Assembly (NCBI GenBank): GCA_947449015.1
Contig: CANFQA010000008.1
Coordinates: 1-64,000, forward strand
DNA length: 64,000 bases
Direction of reading: 5' to 3'
Source of the DNA: Microthrixaceae bacterium
GTDB taxonomy: Bacteria; Actinomycetota; Acidimicrobiia; Acidimicrobiales; Acidimicrobilacustridaceae
Below are positions 18,749 through 29,636 of this stretch, one piece after another. Numbering within the stretch: position 1 is the first letter of the stretch; the number at the start of each line of letters is the position of its first letter. The translations under genes and the position numbers were made by a program. The notes beneath the pieces are model-generated. The model did not search any database and was not told where the DNA came from. It saw only the letters and a list, made by a program, of their open reading frames with translations.

Positions 18749-20518
18749 GTGCTCAAAAAGATCCTCATCGCCAATCGCGGCGAAATCGCTGTCCGAGTCA
18801 TCCGTGCATGCCAGGAGATGGGCATCGCCACCGTGGCCGTGTACTCCGATCTCGACCGTGACTCACTCCATGTCCGACTCGCCGACGAGGCCTACGCCCT
18901 CGGCGGAACCACCGCTGCTGAGAGCTATCTCAACACCGAGGTCATTCTCGATGTCATCGAGCGCAGCGGTGCCGATGGGGTTCACCCCGGCTATGGCTTC
19001 TTCTCCGAGAACACCGACTTCGCACGGGCAATCACCGAGCGCGGTGTCACGTTCATTGGTCCGCCCCCCGGAGCTATTGAGGTCATGGGCGACAAAGTCT
19101 CGAGTCGCATCGCCGCGCAGGCAGCCGGCGTGATGGGCGTTCCCGGAACCACCGAGTTCCTGAACGACGCATCCGAGGTCGTCGCCTTCGGCGAGCAATT
19201 CGGATGGCCGGTTGCCATCAAGGCCGCATACGGCGGCGGCGGTCGCGGCATGCGCGTGGTGCGCAGCGCGGAAGAGGCTGCCGAAGCATTCGATTCGGCT
19301 CGCAGCGAAGCTCTCAAAGGTTTCGGCCGTGATGAGTGCTACGTCGAGCGCTATCTCACCTGGCCGCGTCACATCGAAATGCAGATCATCGGCGACACCC
19401 ATGGAAACTGTGTCTGGGTCGCAGAACGCGATTGCTCGGCTCAACGCCGTCACCAGAAGCTCATCGAAGAGAGCCCCGCACCGGCGTTCCCCGCTGAGGT
19501 GCGCCAGGCCATGGGCGACGCTGCGGTCAAGGTTGCCAAGGCTTGCGGTTACTACAACGCCGGCACCGTGGAGTTCCTGTTCCAGGACGGAGAGTTCTTC
19601 TTCCTCGAGATGAACACGCGCCTCCAGGTCGAGCATCCCGTCACCGAAATGGTTTCGGGTATCGATCTCGTCGCCGAACAGATCCGTGTCGCATCGGGTC
19701 TGCCACTGTCGTTCACCCAGGAGTCGATCTCGCTTTCGGGCCATGCCATCGAGGTCCGCATTAACGCCGAGAACCCGGCCGAAGGCAAGTTCCTCCCCTC
19801 CCCCGGTGATATCAGCACGCTCGTTCCGCCAGCCGGTTTCGGTACCCGCTGGGACGGCGGCTACGAATCGGGCGACACCGTGAGCCAGTACTACGACAAC
19901 CTCGTCGGCAAGCTCATCTGCTGGGGCGAAGATCGTCCCACGGCCATTGCCCGCACCCTGCGAGCGCTGCGCGAGTTCCGCATCCAGGGAATCGCCACCA
20001 CCATCCCAGCCGATATTGCCATTCTTGAGCATCCTGATTTCGCTGCTGCCACACACTCCACCAAGTGGGTCGAAGACACACTTGATCTCACCGGCGTCAG
20101 CTCAACCCCCGTCTCTACCGATGCCGACGCTGAACCCAAGGTGCAGCGCGATGTCGATGTCGAGGTGAACGGCAAGCGCTTCGCCGTCAAGGTGTTCGTT
20201 CCGCAGTCACAGGCAGGGGCAGTCGTTGCAGTTGGTGGCGCCACAAGCGGTGCAGCCAAGCCTCGTCGCGGTTCTGCCGGCGGTGGCGGTGCCGCTGGTG
20301 GCGGATCCGGCGCAGTTGCGGTTCCAATGCAGGGAACCATCGTCAAGATTCTCGTCGAGGTCGGCCAGGAGATCGAAGCCGGCGCCACTGTCTGCGTGCT
20401 CGAGGCCATGAAGATGGAAAACAACATCGCCGCCGAGAAGGCCGGAACCGTCAAGGAGATCAAGGTGGCTCCGGGCGATTCGGTCGGTGCCGGCGACGTC
20501 GTCGTGATCATCGAGTAG
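18749..20518 (+). CDS. Acetyl/propionyl-CoA carboxylase alpha subunit (biotin carboxylase + BCCP)
   Basis: The 589-residue protein starts KKILIANRGEIAVRVIRA and contains HPGYGFFSENTDFA, the ATP-grasp loop YGGGGRGMRVV, RDCSAQRRHQK, EMNTRLQVEHPVTE and EVRINAENP. A Gly/Ala-rich linker (about 490-515) leads to a biotin carrier domain with EAMKMEN, biotinyl-Lys near residue 555. It carboxylates biotin with bicarbonate and ATP; a separate beta subunit, not in the window, would transfer CO2 to acetyl- or propionyl-CoA. Its closest named type is actinobacterial AccA3. Given the mutase at 26473, propionyl-CoA use is plausible. Confidence 0.95.
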   Translation: MLKKILIANRGEIAVRVIRACQEMGIATVAVYSDLDRDSLHVRLADEAYALGGTTAAESYLNTEVILDVIERSGADGVHPGYGFFSENTDFARAITERGVTFIGPPPGAIEVMGDKVSSRIAAQAAGVMGVPGTTEFLNDASEVVAFGEQFGWPVAIKAAYGGGGRGMRVVRSAEEAAEAFDSARSEALKGFGRDECYVERYLTWPRHIEMQIIGDTHGNCVWVAERDCSAQRRHQKLIEESPAPAFPAEVRQAMGDAAVKVAKACGYYNAGTVEFLFQDGEFFFLEMNTRLQVEHPVTEMVSGIDLVAEQIRVASGLPLSFTQESISLSGHAIEVRINAENPAEGKFLPSPGDISTLVPPAGFGTRWDGGYESGDTVSQYYDNLVGKLICWGEDRPTAIARTLRALREFRIQGIATTIPADIAILEHPDFAAATHSTKWVEDTLDLTGVSSTPVSTDADAEPKVQRDVDVEVNGKRFAVKVFVPQSQAGAVVAVGGATSGAAKPRRGSAGGGGAAGGGSGAVAVPMQGTIVKILVEVGQEIEAGATVCVLEAMKMENNIAAEKAGTVKEIKVAPGDSVGAGDVVVIIE

Positions 20519-21583
20519 TCAGGTCCGCACCCAACCGCTCGGTGCTGGCAGCGCCATATCGAGATAGGTCACGATGCCGGGACGAGCCGCGCATACCGAC
20601 GCAATGGCGTTGACCGCTGGCATCGCCGTCATCACCATTCCCAAAACCATGTAGTCGGCGAAGGAGTGCGCCACGAAGTCTGCAGGCGGGAATACCTCGA
20701 GTTTCGACCGAACTGTGGGCATCCCTTCCACCTCGACGATGTAGCCGTGCTCGACCCGCCAATCAGGCTCCAGCGTGCGGCCCTTGCGCCATCGGACATC
20801 ACAGGAGATCAGCTTTCGATCCCCGATCCAGCCCTGCCAACTCGCAGCCACGCCGGCCACATGCCCGGCAGCGATCGACCATGAACCAAGATCAAGATCA
20901 GCGGTGGTTACCGCCACCTCGGTCTCGCAGCACACGTTGTCGAGCTCGACTCCCAGCGCTTGGGCGATGAGATGCACGGCATCACCGAACACAGCCGTGC
21001 CGCGTTCAATCAGTGCAGGGAGATCAGGATCTTCGGGAAGTCGGCCGTACCCGACCGACAGCTCGGTGTCGGCCGAGTCGTAGCCAGTGGAGTCGACCGA
21101 CTCGAGCATGCGGATCGCATCAATGCGATCACAGAGTCCGGCTCCGACCATGCCGAGCAGATTCGCGAATCCAGGGTTCATCCCCGACCCAAAGATCGAA
21201 CTTCCGCCGCGTTCGCACGCGTCGATGACTCGCTGACGATCGTCACCCAGCGCGTGACCGGTGATGAAACCAGCGGTTGCGGTGATGTTGATTCCCGCCT
21301 CCAAGATGCGCACCATCTGATCAACATCGGGCCATTTGGGGTTGTAGACGACACAGTCAGGTTGCAGGGCGAGCAGTGCATCGACCTCGTTTGTGGCGAG
21401 CACGCCAATGGGATCAATACCGCACAACTCGCCGACATCGCGCCCCACCTTGTCGGGGGCCCACGCATAACAACCGATCAACTCGAGTTGAGGGTTGCTG
21501 ACCACAGCACGCACCGAGCGCTGGCCGACATTGCCAGTGGTCCACTGCACGATTCGCAACACGTTGTCTCGCGATGCCTGCAT
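20519..21583 (-). CDS. NAD(P)-binding protein, dihydrodipicolinate-reductase / 2,4-diaminopentanoate dehydrogenase-like
   Basis: The 354-residue protein has a DapB-like Rossmann start, LRIVQWTTGNVGQRSVRAV, then ELIGCYAWAPDKVGRDVGEL, and FGSGMNPGFANLLGM in the middle. Actinobacteria hold many such paralogues annotated as dihydrodipicolinate reductase, but lysine synthesis is not implied. Some relatives are amine or diamino-acid dehydrogenases. The physiological substrate is unknown. ATG at 21583 has AGGGGA upstream and is preferred to GTG at 21586. Its stop abuts the carboxylase stop with no gap (20518/20519). Confidence 0.7.
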   Translation of the reverse strand: MQASRDNVLRIVQWTTGNVGQRSVRAVVSNPQLELIGCYAWAPDKVGRDVGELCGIDPIGVLATNEVDALLALQPDCVVYNPKWPDVDQMVRILEAGINITATAGFITGHALGDDRQRVIDACERGGSSIFGSGMNPGFANLLGMVGAGLCDRIDAIRMLESVDSTGYDSADTELSVGYGRLPEDPDLPALIERGTAVFGDAVHLIAQALGVELDNVCCETEVAVTTADLDLGSWSIAAGHVAGVAASWQGWIGDRKLISCDVRWRKGRTLEPDWRVEHGYIVEVEGMPTVRSKLEVFPPADFVAHSFADYMVLGMVMTAMPAVNAIASVCAARPGIVTYLDMALPAPSGWVRT

Positions 21584-21642
21584 CACGTCCCCTTTGAATC
21601 GGCTGCATGAACAACTCTCACGCTAGGCGAATCGGTGTGCCA

Positions 21643-21648
21643 TAGGCT
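21643..21648 (+). promoter_or_regulatory. -10 box TAGGCT, leaderless start of the GT-C membrane gene
   Basis: TAGGCT lies 6 nt before the GTG at 21655, so the message probably starts at the start codon. This decides against the in-frame TTG at 21649. Confidence 0.6.
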
Positions 21649-21654
21649 TTGCTC

Positions 21655-23055
21655 GTGACAGCGGCACAGCGACTCGATCCGAGGAAATGGAGTCGGTTCA
21701 CCCTCGGCCTCCTTCTCATCACCCTGGCGGGACTCGGGGTTCGGGTGCTGTTCATTGAAGCTGAAGCTCCGGCAATAGTCGCCGGGGATTCCGTCTTCTA
21801 CGACGTCACCGCCAACCTCATGGCCAAAGGACATGGCTATATCGATCCTTTTCACTGGATGTTCGAGACACATCAGACGGCAGTTCTCCAAGACGGCACC
21901 TCGCGAGAAATCGTCATACCAAGCCATACCAAAGTCGCAACTGCGAAACATCCGCCGGCCTACACCTTTTACCTCAGTCTTTTCTCTCGGCTGGGCCTCA
22001 CCTCCACACGCGACCATCAACTGGCATCAGCCCTGCTCGGTGCAGCCTCCGTACTCATCGCTGGACTCCTTGGCAGAGCGTTGGCAGGACCGCGAGTAGG
22101 CCTCATCACCGCAGCGGTGACCGCTTTCTACGCGAACATCTACATCAGCGATGGACTCGTTCTATCCGAGACGATGTCGATTTTCTTCGTGTTTCTCACT
22201 TCATGGATGGCTGTCAGATTTTGGCGCCGACCATCAAGTGGCGCCGCAGCAATGCTCGGCGCTGCCGGAGCGCTCGCGGCTCTTTCGCGAGTCGAGTTGC
22301 TGCTCTATCTTCCGGTCATCGCCCTAGCCGTACTCGTTCGAAGTTCCCTACCCATACGCGATCGCCTCCTGCGCATTGTGGTCATGGGCGTAACAGCGCT
22401 GGCTGTTGTTGCCCCGTGGGTCGTGCGCAACAACCTCGTGATGCACGACAGCGTCACGATCACCTCCTCCAGTGGCGTGGTCCTCGTGCAAGCCAACTGC
22501 GACGCCACCTACTTCGGAGCACATGTCGGATGGTGGGCTCTCGACTGTCAGGACCCATGGCCCTTTGGACCAAACGGCGAAACACTTGACGAGTCACAGG
22601 AGAGCACCGCGTACACGGCCCGCGCTCAGGCATACATCAGCCAACACACCGGCCGGCTCATCACCGTGGTCATACCCGCACGCGTTGGCCGCATGTGGGG
22701 TCTTTTCGAACCGATGCAACAGGTTCGGATGGAAATCGTCGAGGGTCGCCCTGCGTTCTCCTCCTGGCTCGGCTTCTGGCAGTACGTGGTTCTCATACCG
22801 CTCGCAGTTGCGGGGGTGGTCATCCAATGGCGCCGTCGTGAGCCGGTTCTGGTCATCGCACTCTGGGCAGTCTTGGCAACCATCACTGCCGCCACAGCCT
22901 TCGGCGGTATCCGCTATCGCTCGGGAGCCGAGATCGCCATCGTCGTTTTCGCCGCCATCACCATCGACGCGTTCGTGAATCGACTGGGGCGAGGTCGCAG
23001 CCTGGTTGATTCAACGAGTGCTGAGAACCAAGGTGCCGCCGGCATGATCGGGTAG
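21655..23055 (+). CDS. GT-C-type multi-spanning membrane glycosyltransferase
   Basis: The 466-residue protein has about ten hydrophobic segments. The first (about 15-33, LGLLLITLAGLGVRVLF) is followed by an external loop holding AGDSVFYDVTANLMAKG, where the acidic pair sits as in GT39/GT83-like polyprenyl-phosphate sugar transferases. It would take a sugar from a polyprenyl carrier and add it to an acceptor outside the membrane. The acceptor is unknown. Its last 45 bp overlap the 3' end of the opposite RDD gene. Confidence 0.75.
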   Translation: MTAAQRLDPRKWSRFTLGLLLITLAGLGVRVLFIEAEAPAIVAGDSVFYDVTANLMAKGHGYIDPFHWMFETHQTAVLQDGTSREIVIPSHTKVATAKHPPAYTFYLSLFSRLGLTSTRDHQLASALLGAASVLIAGLLGRALAGPRVGLITAAVTAFYANIYISDGLVLSETMSIFFVFLTSWMAVRFWRRPSSGAAAMLGAAGALAALSRVELLLYLPVIALAVLVRSSLPIRDRLLRIVVMGVTALAVVAPWVVRNNLVMHDSVTITSSSGVVLVQANCDATYFGAHVGWWALDCQDPWPFGPNGETLDESQESTAYTARAQAYISQHTGRLITVVIPARVGRMWGLFEPMQQVRMEIVEGRPAFSSWLGFWQYVVLIPLAVAGVVIQWRRREPVLVIALWAVLATITAATAFGGIRYRSGAEIAIVVFAAITIDAFVNRLGRGRSLVDSTSAENQGAAGMIG

Positions 23056-23529
23056 TCCCCGATGAAGTTCACCGGCGGTGGCCGAGCCGTACGCGACCAG
23101 AACGCCCGGAACACAAAAAACTCCCAGAGGTAGCGCAATGAAGACCCATGGAGTCATGGCCCGCAGGAGCGCCTGGGGCATGTCTGGTCTCTTGCCGTCA
23201 ATCATGCGAACTACGCGGAGACCGAATATCGCCTTGCCCGGCGTGCGCCCAAACGCCGCCACACCCACGAATTCATAGAACGAGCCGAAGAGGAACAGGG
23301 CCGGCCCGAGCCAGAGGAGGGGACCAAATTCGAACCTGGCATTGGTGTACGAGGTGGCAAATGCCAGATAGACCAACGCCGGAAAGGACACTGCAAGCAG
23401 ATCAATTGCCCGAGCAGCGAACCGGGGACCGGGCGCAGCGAGACTAAACGGGCCGGTCCGGGGGAAATCGGCAGCCGAGGTGGGCTGGCGGGCACCTCCA
23501 GTTGGAGTCACCCCGTCACTCTGCGGCAT
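23011..23529 (-). CDS. RDD-family membrane protein
   Basis: A 172-residue protein with a Pro/Gly-rich start and an RDD domain: GPRFAARAIDLLAVSFPALVY with the Arg-Asp pair, then FGRTPGKAIFGLRVVRMIDG and a third hydrophobic segment. RDD proteins are small membrane proteins, often of unknown role; some act in Na+/H+ exchange. ATG at 23529 overlaps the end of the lpdA-like gene by 14 nt; GTG at 23511 would avoid the overlap. It likely shares the lpdA transcript. Confidence 0.8.
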   Translation of the reverse strand: MPQSDGVTPTGGARQPTSAADFPRTGPFSLAAPGPRFAARAIDLLAVSFPALVYLAFATSYTNARFEFGPLLWLGPALFLFGSFYEFVGVAAFGRTPGKAIFGLRVVRMIDGKRPDMPQALLRAMTPWVFIALPLGVFCVPGVLVAYGSATAGELHRGLPDHAGGTLVLSTR

Positions 23530-24874
23530 CAGAGATGGCCTCGGCCAGCGATGGATGCACAAACAGGCTTTCGTACAGATCCTGCACCTTGAGACCAGCA
23601 GTCACTGCAAGCGCCACGACCGAAATGAGTTCGGCCGCATTGCGACCCACGATGGAGCCGCCCAGTACAACACCTGTGGCTGGGTCGGAGATGATCTTGA
23701 CGAATCCGCGCGGATCCTCGTCAATGAGGGCCTTGGCATTGGCCGAGAATGGCACCTTGGTCACTCGAATCTTGCGACCCTCAGCGAATGCGTCAGCTTC
23801 GGCGAGACCCACATCCGCGATCTCAGGGACGGTGAAAATCGCCGACGCCGCCTTCTCGTAGTCGATGTGACGATGAGGTCCGACATGCAGACCCATGGCG
23901 TGCTCGGCGATCTTGCGACCCTGCATGGCTGCCACCGATGACAGCGGAAGCTTGCCCGACAGATCGCCCGCCGCGTAGATGTGCGCAACACTGGACTGAC
24001 AGTTGTGGTTCACCACGACATACCCGCCATCGTGGCGTACGCCAGCGGTTTCCAGTCCAAGACTCTCGTAGTTGGGCAGTGACCCGATGGCAAACAGCGC
24101 ATGGGTTCCGGTGACCTGACGTCCGTCATCGCAGCGGATGGTGACGGCTTCTTCGGCCCGGTCGAGGCCGATCGCTCGTGCACCCTTCAGGAGCCGCACA
24201 CCGCGTCGCAGAAAGTCTTCCTCCAACGCGGCTGCGACCTCGGGGTCCTTGAGTGGCAGTACCTGCTGACGACTCACCACAAGAGAAACCTCGCAGCCGA
24301 ACGAGGAAAACATATGTACGAACTCGACACCAGTGACACCCGATCCGACCACGATGAGATGCTCGGGAAGAACCTTGGGTGGATAGGCGTGGCGGGTGGA
24401 AAGCACGCGGTCGCCATCGATCTGAGCCCATTCGGGCAGACGGGGCCGCGATCCGGTGGAGAGCAGGACGACATCGGCATCGATTTCAAACGACTCAGTG
24501 TCGGTCTCGACTGCAACACGGTTGGCAGAGACAAGACGTCCAGTGCCTTGCACGAGCGTGACTCCCTGACTCTCGAGCAGGCCCGTGGTTGAAGATTCAA
24601 GACGAGTGCGGATGGCGGTGATGCGGTCGCGAAGCGCGTCGAGGTCGAGCGAAGCCGAAACATCGGTGAGCCCCATAGAACTGGCATGGTTGATGAGGGT
24701 GAGCGCTCCTCCGGTGGCGATCATGGCCTTCGAGGGCACACAGTCCCAAAGATGAGCGGCGCCACCCACGATGTCTTTTTCAATCATCGTCACCTCAGCA
24801 CCGAGGCGCGCTGCGTAGGTCGCTGCACTGTTGCCCGCCGGACCGCCACCGATGATCACAAAACGCTTTGCCAT
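23516..24874 (-). CDS. lpdA: LpdA-like flavoprotein NAD(P)H:quinone oxidoreductase
   Basis: This 452-residue member of the two-dinucleotide-binding disulfide reductase fold has FAD motif VIIGGGPAGNSAA, NAD(P) motif VVGSGVTGVEF, IYAAGDLSGKLPL and the dimer domain FVHPSLAEAISDAA. The active-site segment reads VGGAAHLWDCVPSK, so the first of the two redox cysteines of lipoamide dehydrogenase is replaced by Ala. The same loss is known for mycobacterial LpdA (Rv3303c), which reduces quinones rather than lipoamide. A redox-buffering or quinone-reducing role at the cytosol is therefore inferred. ATG 24874 follows TAGCCT by 8 nt. Confidence 0.85.
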   Translation of the reverse strand: MAKRFVIIGGGPAGNSAATYAARLGAEVTMIEKDIVGGAAHLWDCVPSKAMIATGGALTLINHASSMGLTDVSASLDLDALRDRITAIRTRLESSTTGLLESQGVTLVQGTGRLVSANRVAVETDTESFEIDADVVLLSTGSRPRLPEWAQIDGDRVLSTRHAYPPKVLPEHLIVVGSGVTGVEFVHMFSSFGCEVSLVVSRQQVLPLKDPEVAAALEEDFLRRGVRLLKGARAIGLDRAEEAVTIRCDDGRQVTGTHALFAIGSLPNYESLGLETAGVRHDGGYVVVNHNCQSSVAHIYAAGDLSGKLPLSSVAAMQGRKIAEHAMGLHVGPHRHIDYEKAASAIFTVPEIADVGLAEADAFAEGRKIRVTKVPFSANAKALIDEDPRGFVKIISDPATGVVLGGSIVGRNAAELISVVALAVTAGLKVQDLYESLFVHPSLAEAISDAAE

Positions 24875-24882
24875 GGACCGAC

Positions 24883-24888
24883 AGGCTA
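24883..24888 (-). promoter_or_regulatory. -10 box TAGCCT upstream of the lpdA-like gene
   Basis: Minus-strand TAGCCT lies 8 nt before ATG 24874. No ribosome-binding site is seen between, so the transcript is probably leaderless. Confidence 0.55.
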
Positions 24889-24937
24889 CCGGTCGCACCA
24901 GCAAGCTGATCCCGGTCGGATGCTTGTTACCAAGTGT

Positions 24938-25720
24938 TCATGAAGCGCTGCGATCCAGACGACGGAGACGGTGATCCGAGGTGAACAGCTGGCGCGTGAG
25001 TCCGAGACCGATCACCGAGACGCTGGTGGCAACCGAACCCAAGATGAGGTACATCAGGGCCAACTGGATCGTGACGGCATCAAGGGCATCCACTCCAGCG
25101 AGCACGAGACCCGTCATGGCACCAGGCAGGAACACGAGCCCGACCGCTTTGGTGGTTTCGATCTGTGGCACGAGCGCAGTGCGCAGCGCGTTGCGCGTAT
25201 AAGGACGAGCGGCATCAGACCAGCGATGCCCGAGGGCCAGCCGAGCCTCGATCTCGTCGCGCTTCTCACTGAACTCGGCAACGATTCGCCGACCGACCAG
25301 CACACACGATGTCATCGAGTTCCCGATCATCATTCCCGCCAGCGGAACAATTGTGCGGCCCTCAATTGGGAAGACGCCGAATCCGAAGATCACCGCCAGA
25401 CTCACCACGATGACAGTAAGCATGGCCAACGTGCCGAGCCACAGGATGCCGGGCACCTCCGGCACCCGCTGGCGCAAGGTGAGACCGGCGAACACCACCA
25501 TCACCGCAACCCAGATCCAGGCCCAAGCAACCGACGCATGGGGATCAAGTACGAGGCGCAACGCCCATCCCACCAGCAGCAACTGCACCGCAGCCCGGGC
25601 TGAGGCCCACGCGATGGAACGAGAGAGATGGAGACGCTGCCAACTCGAGAGCGCAATGGCGATGACGATGAGTGCGAAGGAACCCACCAGCCCTGCCCAT
25701 CCGATATGGGTCGAGTTCAT
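24938..25720 (-). CDS. fetB: FetB-type ABC exporter permease (UPF0014)
   Basis: The 260-residue membrane protein has about seven hydrophobic segments, the family signature GMMIGNSMTSCVLVGRRI near the middle, and LALGHRWSDAARPYTRNALRTALVPQI followed by LPGAMTGLVLAG. FetB with FetA forms an ABC exporter linked in E. coli to iron export and peroxide resistance. ATG 25720 overlaps the fetA stop by 4 nt, indicating coupled synthesis. Confidence 0.9.
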   Translation of the reverse strand: MNSTHIGWAGLVGSFALIVIAIALSSWQRLHLSRSIAWASARAAVQLLLVGWALRLVLDPHASVAWAWIWVAVMVVFAGLTLRQRVPEVPGILWLGTLAMLTVIVVSLAVIFGFGVFPIEGRTIVPLAGMMIGNSMTSCVLVGRRIVAEFSEKRDEIEARLALGHRWSDAARPYTRNALRTALVPQIETTKAVGLVFLPGAMTGLVLAGVDALDAVTIQLALMYLILGSVATSVSVIGLGLTRQLFTSDHRLRRLDRSAS

Positions 25721-26427
25721 TGGTCATCTCCGCTGAGGTCATCACCGCTGAGGTCATCACGCAGATACGCCAGTGCTTCATCTGTACCAACGCGTCGGCC
25801 GTCACGCATAACAACCAACTGATCACCCAAGCGCTCGGCCTGATCGTGGTCGTGACTGACCCACATGATGGCCAGACCCCGCTCGGCCAGATCAAGAGCC
25901 AGATCTTCGATCGCCCGACGGCTTGTGGGATCGAGCGCAGAGGTCGGCTCATCCATGAGAAGCACTCGGGGTTCGGTGAGCAGCGCACGCGCAATACAGA
26001 CACGCTGACCCTCGCCGCCCGAGAGGTCGTCAGCAGTGCGTTCAAGGAACTCAGGCGGCAGGCCCACCTGCTCCAGCACAGTGACAAGCCGACCATCGGA
26101 TGCTGCAGGATCGGCAACCCGCAGGTTGTCGGAAACCGTTCCAGCGAACAGCACCGGCTGCTGAAACACCATGCCGACCCGGCGCCGCAGCTCACACGGG
26201 TCCATCGTGGCGGTATCGACACCCTCGAACAGAATCCGGCCCGAGGTCGGAACTTCCAAGCGGTTGCCGAGGCGCAACAATGTGGACTTCCCCGCTCCGG
26301 AAGGCCCTGCCACCACCGTGATCGAACCAGCGACGGCCTCAGCAGTCACATCGACCAGAAGTACCTGGCCTCCGTCGAGTCGAACCCCAACGGCATCGAA
26401 CTGCAGCAGTGCGGCGGCGGTGGGCAT
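25717..26427 (-). CDS. fetA: FetA-type ABC exporter ATPase
   Basis: The 236-residue ATPase has Walker A GPSGAGKST, Q-loop VFQQPVLFAG, signature LSGGEGQRV, Walker B VLLMDEPTSALD and the switch His in WVSHDHDQ. It powers the FetB permease. The C-terminus ends in a repeated DDLSG motif encoded by a 15-bp tandem duplication. It is divergent from the mutase gene; no clear -10 box was found for it in the 45-bp gap. Confidence 0.9.
   Translation of the reverse strand: MPTAAALLQFDAVGVRLDGGQVLLVDVTAEAVAGSITVVAGPSGAGKSTLLRLGNRLEVPTSGRILFEGVDTATMDPCELRRRVGMVFQQPVLFAGTVSDNLRVADPAASDGRLVTVLEQVGLPPEFLERTADDLSGGEGQRVCIARALLTEPRVLLMDEPTSALDPTSRRAIEDLALDLAERGLAIMWVSHDHDQAERLGDQLVVMRDGRRVGTDEALAYLRDDLSGDDLSGDDQ
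25724..25760. repeat. 15-bp tandem repeat in the 3' end of fetA
   Basis: The unit TCATCACCGCTGAGG occurs twice in tandem (25724-25738 with one mismatch, 25739-25753), followed by a partial third copy (25754-25760). It encodes the DDLSG repeats at the FetA C-terminus and keeps the frame. Confidence 0.8.
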
Positions 26428-26460
26428 GACGCCAGCATGACACCCGAGCAGGCGCGCCCG

Positions 26461-26466
26461 TAGTCT
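26461..26466 (+). promoter_or_regulatory. -10 box TAGTCT, leaderless start of the mutase gene
   Basis: TAGTCT is 6 nt before GTG 26473. The nearer GTG at 26467 touches the box itself and is an unlikely start. Confidence 0.6.
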
Positions 26467-26472
26467 GTGTGG

Positions 26473-28622
<2,150 letters not shown>

Positions 28623-28626
<4 letters not shown>

Positions 28627-29636
28627 TCCGCGAGGTCGACACCGCGAGTGGCCTCATTGAGGGCATCAGAGCTGGTGATCGACGTTCGTTGGCCCGGGCC
28701 ATCACCCTGGCCGAGTCCACCCGAACCGATCACCGCGCGCTTGCCGACGAAGTTCTCGAGACGCTGCTGCCCGAGACCGGTCGGTCCCGGCGCATCGGCA
28801 TCTCAGGCCCGCCCGGGGTGGGCAAGTCAACGTTTATCGAAGCATTCGGGCTCCACGTCATCGACCACGGCCATCGCCCCGCAGTTCTGGCAATCGACCC
28901 CTCGAGCCGTCGTACGGGCGGATCCATTCTCGGGGACAAGACCCGCATGGCCGAACTGTCGCATAGCGAGGCTGCGTTCATTCGCCCCAGCCCCGGCAGT
29001 GGCCACCTCGGCGGTGTTGCTCGCCGCACTCGAGAAGCCATGTTGCTCTGTGAGGCCGCCGGTTTCGATGTCGTCATCATCGAAACCATCGGCGTCGGTC
29101 AGTCCGAGGTCGCTGTCGCCGACATGGTCGATCTCTTCACACTGCTGGTATCACCCGGTGGCGGCGATGAGTTACAAGGCATCAAGCGCGGCATCATGGA
29201 ACTTGCCGACCTCGTGATCGTGAATAAGGCCGATGGTGATCTCGCCGCGGCTGCCGGCCGAACCCGAGCTGATTACGCCGCTGCAGTGCATCTGCTCCGA
29301 CCGAAGTGGCAGGCGTGGGCCACCGAAGTCATGGCCTGCTCAGCGCTCACCGGCTCAGGTGTCGACGAGATCTGGACCGCTGTCGGTCGCTTCGCCGAGC
29401 AGGTCACCGAGTCAGGCGAACTGGTAACAGCCCGATCCCAGCAAGCAACCGCCTGGCTCTGGAGCGAGATCAGCGACACGCTCATCGACCGCTTCCGGGC
29501 TGATCCGGCCGTTGCAGCATTGCTGGAGAAAGCGGAGACAGCGGTGGCCTCGGGCCTCAACACTCCGACTCATGCTGCCCGAATGCTGCTCGATCGGTTC
29601 ACCGCCGCTTCATCAGAGTTGCGCACCGCCGATTAG
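28623..29636 (+). CDS. meaB: Methylmalonyl-CoA mutase-associated GTPase MeaB
   Basis: The 337-residue G3E GTPase has P-loop [71 protein letters not shown] and VIVNKADGD. MeaB guards the mutase, gating adenosylcobalamin loading and helping to replace damaged cofactor. It is translationally coupled to the mutase gene. Its TAG stop overlaps the TAA stop of the convergent glycosyltransferase gene (shared bases 29633-29636). Confidence 0.95.

Noticed and set aside
18863-20056. A 397-codon minus-strand frame opposite the carboxylase gene.
   Set aside because: Antisense shadow of a strongly conserved gene; composition is His/Asp/Gly-rich without domain signals.
20519-21583. Lysine-pathway dihydrodipicolinate reductase (dapB).
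   Set aside because: It is longer than DapB and lacks the recognisable DapB substrate motif; only the NAD-binding part is similar.
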